The notes below the pieces were generated by a model. That model was not told where the DNA came from. It ran no database searches and saw nothing but the letters and a program-made list of their open reading frames with translations. 8,997 nt of DNA from positions 1-8,997 of the forward strand of contig QMWL02000025.1 of assembly GCA_003661605.2 (NCBI GenBank), written 5' to 3'. Positions 5,411 to 8,997 of the stretch are shown here, piece after piece (positions within the stretch are counted from its first letter, which is position 1; the number at the start of each line of letters is the position of its first letter). A program made the translations under genes and the position numbers. Source of the stretch: an archaeon (lineage in GTDB: Archaea > Thermoproteota > QMWL01).

Positions 5411-7102
5411 TTATCCTTGAGGAATATTTGTTTTTCTGATGGTTTCAAGCGCATTTAGATAGAGTTCAGCGGCGACGCAAGGGTGATCTATTGCATACCG
5501 TTCAAGCAGCTGAGGGTGTACTTCCCCTAATAACCCAATGAGAGTATCTCCAACGAGCACTTGTGCGCAACGCCCGCTTATGAAGAGCCCTTTTGCTTCT
5601 GATGGCAGGAAGCGTATTTGGTTAAAGCCCAGAAGTTTGAGAATTGCAAGGAGGGCACCTTGCACTTGTTCGTAGCTGGCATCCGAGGAAACTTGTACAA
5701 GAGCAGCATGGTACTCTTCTCTGACGCCACGCGGTTCGGAGTCATCTACGATTATCACAGGTCCGACTTCGAAGACGCGTATGGGAAGAGGAGTTCCCTT
5801 AGACGAGCCAATAAGATCCAGCAAGCTAAACATTAGACTATCTCTGGCGACTGCGAATTCGGAGGACACAGGGTTCTGAACTTCTAAGATTTGAAGATCT
5901 TCTCTACCAGGCAATTGACGTAGTACGCGGTCTGAGGTAAGAGTAAATCTATGAGCTTCACGAAAGCCGAGTTGCGCTGCGGCGCGGCGAAACCTTCTGA
6001 TGAGATCGGTCATAGGTAGTAAAGACCCAGAAGTGTAGGGCATAGAGAGGGGTTTGAGGGATAAAGCATCATAACCAACCCATATAGCGAGGTCCTCCGC
6101 GATATCGGTTATGTCAAAAATATCGTGTCTATAAAAGGGTGTTAGGATGAGAAGGGTATCCTCATAGACAAACACTCTGTGCCCAAGGCGGGTTAGTGCC
6201 TCTGTAACAACCCTAACGTCAGCAGTTGTACCGACTATAGACAGAAGATCGACAGGGCTACATGTTGTAAGAGTTGGACGTAGATCAGGGGTTACGTCTA
6301 CTCGGTCGTCGTAAATGATCTTAACAGCTTCTAGGGAAAACCTTCTTTCAGCTAAAGAAGCAGCCAAAATTCTTAAGATAGCATCTATTGTATCCCGAGA
6401 TAGGCCAGTCACGTCTACGAATAGAGAGTGTGTGCTCTCCGTAACTCGTGTTTCCTCGCTGTTAATTATAGGAGGCATGGAAAGCACCTGCCCACGGAAG
6501 TCCAGTAAGAGAGGAAAGCGGTCAAACCGTTCTAGGAGGTAACCGTACTCTTGCCCCTGCTTTGTATACTTCAGTATCTCGTCGGCGCTTAACTGGCGAG
6601 ACCAATCGAGAGGCGTAAACCGTATGTCTTCCCGCTTTCTCGATTCGTATCGGATAGGAGGTTGGATTTTTGCTAGATCGTAGACACCGATAGAAGCCTT
6701 TCGACGATGGCGGCAGAGGGTTTTGTGTAGTGTTTCTTGTACCTGCATTAAGGATTCAATTTCATCAGAAGAAAGGGGTGTTTCTCTTCGAGCGATCAAA
6801 CAGCCTATGTAGGGGCGTATTTGGGATACTGTCTTATCGACTATAACATGAGTGGATGGTGCATGAAGCTCTAGCGAAGGTGTAGGGTCGCGCTTTCCGA
6901 TGAGGATCGCAAGTGCTCTGGCAAGACCTTCTGTAGAGGATAGGTCGAATCGGTCCTCCATAAAAGTCACCTCAAGGTACTCGCCATCGTAGTCAGAGAC
7001 TTCGCACTTCAATAATCGCAATAGCTCCTCTAACTTGTTGATGGGAATGAGTTCACCAACCAACGACAGCAGATCAGATATAGGTATGCGAATTGTAGGC
7101 AT
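5411..7102 (-). CDS. pheT: Phenylalanyl-tRNA synthetase beta subunit (archaeal type)
   Basis: Beta chain of the (alpha-beta)2 PheRS, which works with PheS to charge tRNA-Phe; the beta chain carries tRNA-binding and editing parts. From ATG at 7102 it is 563 residues, normal for the short archaeal form that lacks the bacterial N-terminal EMAP-like and C-terminal anticodon-binding domains. In order: the N-terminal B1-like region with MEDRFDLSSTEGLARAL (about 48-64); the B3/4 editing-type region (about 90-235) ending in SMPPIINSEETRV; the B5 DNA-binding-fold domain (about 265-345) with VTPDLRP and TPFYRHDIFDITDIAEDLAI; and the catalytic-like core (about 360-560) with LGFREAHRFTLTS and LIGLLGEVHPQLLERYAI. 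The start is uncertain: ATG 7102 gives the usual MPTI beginning and lies just two bases after the pheS stop, whereas GTG 7111 would add three residues, overlap pheS by 7 bases and has GAGGT five bases before it. The tyrS leader hairpin follows the stop directly. Confidence 0.95.
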   Translation of the reverse strand: MPTIRIPISDLLSLVGELIPINKLEELLRLLKCEVSDYDGEYLEVTFMEDRFDLSSTEGLARALAILIGKRDPTPSLELHAPSTHVIVDKTVSQIRPYIGCLIARRETPLSSDEIESLMQVQETLHKTLCRHRRKASIGVYDLAKIQPPIRYESRKREDIRFTPLDWSRQLSADEILKYTKQGQEYGYLLERFDRFPLLLDFRGQVLSMPPIINSEETRVTESTHSLFVDVTGLSRDTIDAILRILAASLAERRFSLEAVKIIYDDRVDVTPDLRPTLTTCSPVDLLSIVGTTADVRVVTEALTRLGHRVFVYEDTLLILTPFYRHDIFDITDIAEDLAIWVGYDALSLKPLSMPYTSGSLLPMTDLIRRFRRAAAQLGFREAHRFTLTSDRVLRQLPGREDLQILEVQNPVSSEFAVARDSLMFSLLDLIGSSKGTPLPIRVFEVGPVIIVDDSEPRGVREEYHAALVQVSSDASYEQVQGALLAILKLLGFNQIRFLPSEAKGLFISGRCAQVLVGDTLIGLLGEVHPQLLERYAIDHPCVAAELYLNALETIRKTNIPQG

Positions 7103-7104
7103 GG

Positions 7105-8589
7105 CTACCACGAGATACCTCGATCTACACCCTTACCTAGCTTATCTGTAAACAGCAAACGTATATCGTCAATGTTATACATAGCCATAAACAGTCTTTC
7201 AAGCCCAAGTGCCCAAGCAATTACTGGGCAATCTACGTCAAGAGCCTTTAGTATTTCACGTCTGAAAAGCCCCCCAGGTAAGCACTCTACCCACCCCAAC
7301 GTTGGATGCTTAACGTATCCTTCAACAGAGGGTTCTGTGAATGGGAAGTACCCAGGGAAGAAGCGTACTTCCAATCCGAGGTAGTTTGCCAGATCTCTAA
7401 AGAATCTGAGCAGATCTTTGAAAGAAGCGCCATAGTACCCCATGACACCATCGCATTGGTAAAACTCAACCAGATGTCTGCTGTCTATCTTGTCATGCCT
7501 ATAGACCCTACCTATTGTGAATAGCTTGAATGGAGGTCTTCTTCCCACGATGGCGTTTATCGTCGTAGCGGTAGTTTGACTACGTAATATGAGACGGCGT
7601 GCGACATCTATATCATATCTATATTTCCAATATCTTTCGTGCATTTTCATGACCGATTTTAGCAGATGTTCAGACGGGAGAGGACCCTTATCACGAGGCT
7701 TTAGAACCTTGAGTGTATCATGCAGTTCTCGCGCTGGGTGATCTTGAGGCTGGAACAATACATCAAAGTTCCAGAACTCTGTCTCGACCAAGCGTCCCTC
7801 TATCTCTTCAAACCCGCGGCTCACTAGGAACTCACGTATTTGATCTAAGAACTCCAAATAAGGGTGGAGAAAGCCGTACGAGGGAAGTGGAGGTAGGGCA
7901 GACACATCATAGCGAGCAAAGACGCAGCGACGCCACGCACCTGAGCGAATCAATTCGGGAGTTAGGCGGGTAACTACCGGGGGAACCTCTTTCTGAGCAT
8001 CTTTCAAGCCTTGCTCTGTTATTCTATAAAATCGTTTTATTTTACTAGATATTTTAACAAGACCTCTCCTGCGGAGCATATCGATGGCGCTTTTTTCCTC
8101 ATCCGTCAGCTCTTTAAAGAGGACAGCTTTTGTTGAGACTTTATTTAATAAATTGTAAAGTTCATCGTGTGGAAGATGCGCGACAATTACAAGAACCTCC
8201 TTATCAGTGCGCTGTAATCGTCCTAACTGCCTACGGATCAGCCAGCCGATTGCTGCCTCCTGCTCCTTACGATCCTCGATGCCAGCAGCTTTGAGAGCAT
8301 CCTGTAGTGGTAACTGTCCTCCTGAGTGAAGTACGGTCTTAGCGAGCAGATACTCAGGTAACCCTCTCTCGAGAGTAGCCTTACCTTTGTCCGTAAGTTC
8401 GACTAACTGAAAGACCTCCTCTTCTACGGTAACAAGACCCTGTTGAGCGCATTCAAGTAGTACGCGATGCACAAGCGAATCGGGTAATTTGCTAGCTGCG
8501 CAGATGTCTTCAAAGTAAGCAGCACCTCCAAGATCACGAAGTTTGCGTAGAATGAATACTCGCTCAGCTAGCAGCGAATCAGAACTCAT
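7105..8589 (-). CDS. pheS: Phenylalanyl-tRNA synthetase alpha subunit (archaeal type)
   Basis: Catalytic class II subunit of PheRS: activates phenylalanine with ATP and charges tRNA-Phe together with PheT. At 494 residues it has the archaeal/eukaryotic plan: an N-terminal extension of winged-helix-like repeats (about 1-200, e.g. LTDKGKATLERGLPEYLLAK and YRITEQGLKDAQKE) and a C-terminal catalytic domain. Catalytic motifs are FQPQDHPARELHDT (279-292), LRSQTTATT (335-343), IGRVYRHDKIDSRHLVEFYQ (359-378, motif 2), FFPGYFPFTEPS (410-421, with the Phe-pocket FPF residues kept), and ALGLERLFM (460-468, motif 3). The segment GWVECLPGGLFRREIL (432-447) differs from the archaeal pattern GGAGxFRPE that I recall at this place. 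The ATG start overlaps the trpS stop as ATGA, so translation is probably coupled. Its stop falls two bases before the likely pheT start. Confidence 0.96.
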   Translation of the reverse strand: MSSDSLLAERVFILRKLRDLGGAAYFEDICAASKLPDSLVHRVLLECAQQGLVTVEEEVFQLVELTDKGKATLERGLPEYLLAKTVLHSGGQLPLQDALKAAGIEDRKEQEAAIGWLIRRQLGRLQRTDKEVLVIVAHLPHDELYNLLNKVSTKAVLFKELTDEEKSAIDMLRRRGLVKISSKIKRFYRITEQGLKDAQKEVPPVVTRLTPELIRSGAWRRCVFARYDVSALPPLPSYGFLHPYLEFLDQIREFLVSRGFEEIEGRLVETEFWNFDVLFQPQDHPARELHDTLKVLKPRDKGPLPSEHLLKSVMKMHERYWKYRYDIDVARRLILRSQTTATTINAIVGRRPPFKLFTIGRVYRHDKIDSRHLVEFYQCDGVMGYYGASFKDLLRFFRDLANYLGLEVRFFPGYFPFTEPSVEGYVKHPTLGWVECLPGGLFRREILKALDVDCPVIAWALGLERLFMAMYNIDDIRLLFTDKLGKGVDRGISW

Positions 8590-8997
8590 GGTTCACGTGT
8601 GATGACAATTTTTTCCTCCTCAAGCAGTTTGTGCACAACTTTCCTACCAACGACGATTTTCTTTTGTAGATCGCGCATCCACTCTATCGCGACTTCGATG
8701 AGCTGTTGCTTACACTCACCACAAAGACGCTCACCATTTATACATTCATGATAAATTTTATTTAATAAAGTATCATCAGTTATGAAGTGATGGCGCATAA
8801 GCGCAAAGACAGTGCATATTGACGGATTTCCCCCGTACCTCCTATGCTCTTCGGCGGTGGCACGGCCTCCAGTAAAAGCCTGCTGTATCTTTTGCCTAAG
8901 CACTGTGTCGGCTTCCCCTAGCTCAATAAGAGACGAGGGAATGCTTTTCGACATTTTTGAAGTACCAGTAAGACCAGGTGTTAGCTCGGTGTAGAAA
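8586..8997 (-). CDS. trpS: Tryptophanyl-tRNA synthetase, C-terminal part (5' end beyond the window)
   Basis: Class I synthetase that charges tRNA-Trp. Only about 136 C-terminal residues lie in the window, and the reading frame runs open through the right edge. An ATG at 8954 is not a start: it is the Met of KMSKS, and the codons upstream read FYTELTPGLTGTSK before MSKSIPSS, the classic PGLxGxxKMSKS context of archaeal/eukaryotic-type TrpRS. Downstream, FTGGRATAEEHRRYGGNPSI and the GERLCGECKQQLIEVAIEWM block are typical of the C-terminal anticodon-binding helical domain of archaeal TrpRS; the terminal KKIVVGRKVVHKLLEEEKI is the usual charged end. The HIGH motif and Rossmann core must lie outside the window. 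The stop codon overlaps the pheS ATG by four bases, making it the first visible gene of the minus-strand unit; where the unit starts cannot be seen. Confidence 0.93.
   Translation of the reverse strand, partial: FYTELTPGLTGTSKMSKSIPSSLIELGEADTVLRQKIQQAFTGGRATAEEHRRYGGNPSICTVFALMRHHFITDDTLLNKIYHECINGERLCGECKQQLIEVAIEWMRDLQKKIVVGRKVVHKLLEEEKIVITREP

Larger units (their letters stand above)
1661..8997 (-). other. Seven-gene transcription unit trpS-pheS-pheT-tyrS-Toprim-gap-dnaG
   Basis: All seven minus-strand genes from the right edge to 1661 are packed with overlaps of 4 bases (8586-8589, 3843-3846, 2824-2827) or 20 bases (4273-4292), or a 2-base gap (pheS/pheT). The only real spacer is 5317-5410, filled by the hairpin. 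No internal promoter stands out, and no oligo-T terminator was seen on the minus strand after dnaG. A single polycistronic RNA is inferred from spacing, not shown. The unit joins aromatic amino acid charging with central carbon metabolism and two Toprim enzymes. Confidence 0.6.

Noticed and set aside
8586..8954. A separate 122-residue hypothetical protein starting at MSKS.
   Set aside because: The Met belongs to the KMSKS motif and the frame continues upstream with the expected PGLxGxxK sequence to the window edge, so it is the C-terminal part of TrpRS.

Overview
The window is from an archaeon, most likely a thermophilic member of the Thermoproteota/TACK group. This rests on an archaeal-type SRP RNA that is clearly richer in G+C than the coding DNA, a type II (archaeal) glyceraldehyde-3-phosphate dehydrogenase, an archaeal DnaG with a Toprim core and no zinc-binding domain, archaeal-type TyrRS, PheRS and TrpRS, frequent GTG/TTG starts, and a TATA-like box about 25-32 bases upstream of a start codon that has no ribosome binding site. 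The exact lineage cannot be fixed from the sequence alone.

Layout. Positions 1-322 (+) hold the 7S/SRP RNA, cut at its 5' end by the window edge. It converges on a tRNA 2-thiolation enzyme of the TtuA/NcsA family (331-1245, -). A 126-bp divergent promoter region (1246-1371) separates that gene from a small unknown membrane protein (1372-1680, +), whose 3' end overlaps the end of dnaG by 20 bp.

From 8997 down to 1661 everything is on the minus strand and looks like one long transcription unit, in order: trpS (5'-truncated by the window edge), pheS, pheT, tyrS, a small Toprim protein, gap (type II GAPDH) and dnaG. Junctions are 4-base overlaps (trpS/pheS, Toprim/gap, gap/dnaG), a 20-base overlap (tyrS/Toprim) and a near-abutting pheS/pheT junction. 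The one real gap inside the unit, between pheT and tyrS (5317-5410), is almost filled by a strong 13-bp-arm inverted repeat, a candidate RNA control element.

Together the unit encodes charging of all three aromatic amino acids (Trp, Phe, Tyr), a central glycolytic/gluconeogenic enzyme, and two Toprim nucleic-acid enzymes, one of them (DnaG) known in archaea to associate with the RNA exosome. The flanking genes, SRP RNA and a tRNA-modifying enzyme, keep the theme of translation and RNA metabolism. The genes are mostly conserved housekeeping genes. The least explained parts are the tyrS leader hairpin, the small membrane protein with a VirB2/CedA1-like layout, and the Toprim-gap-dnaG coupling. 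I saw no mobile element, CRISPR array, tRNA gene, rRNA gene or convincing terminator.
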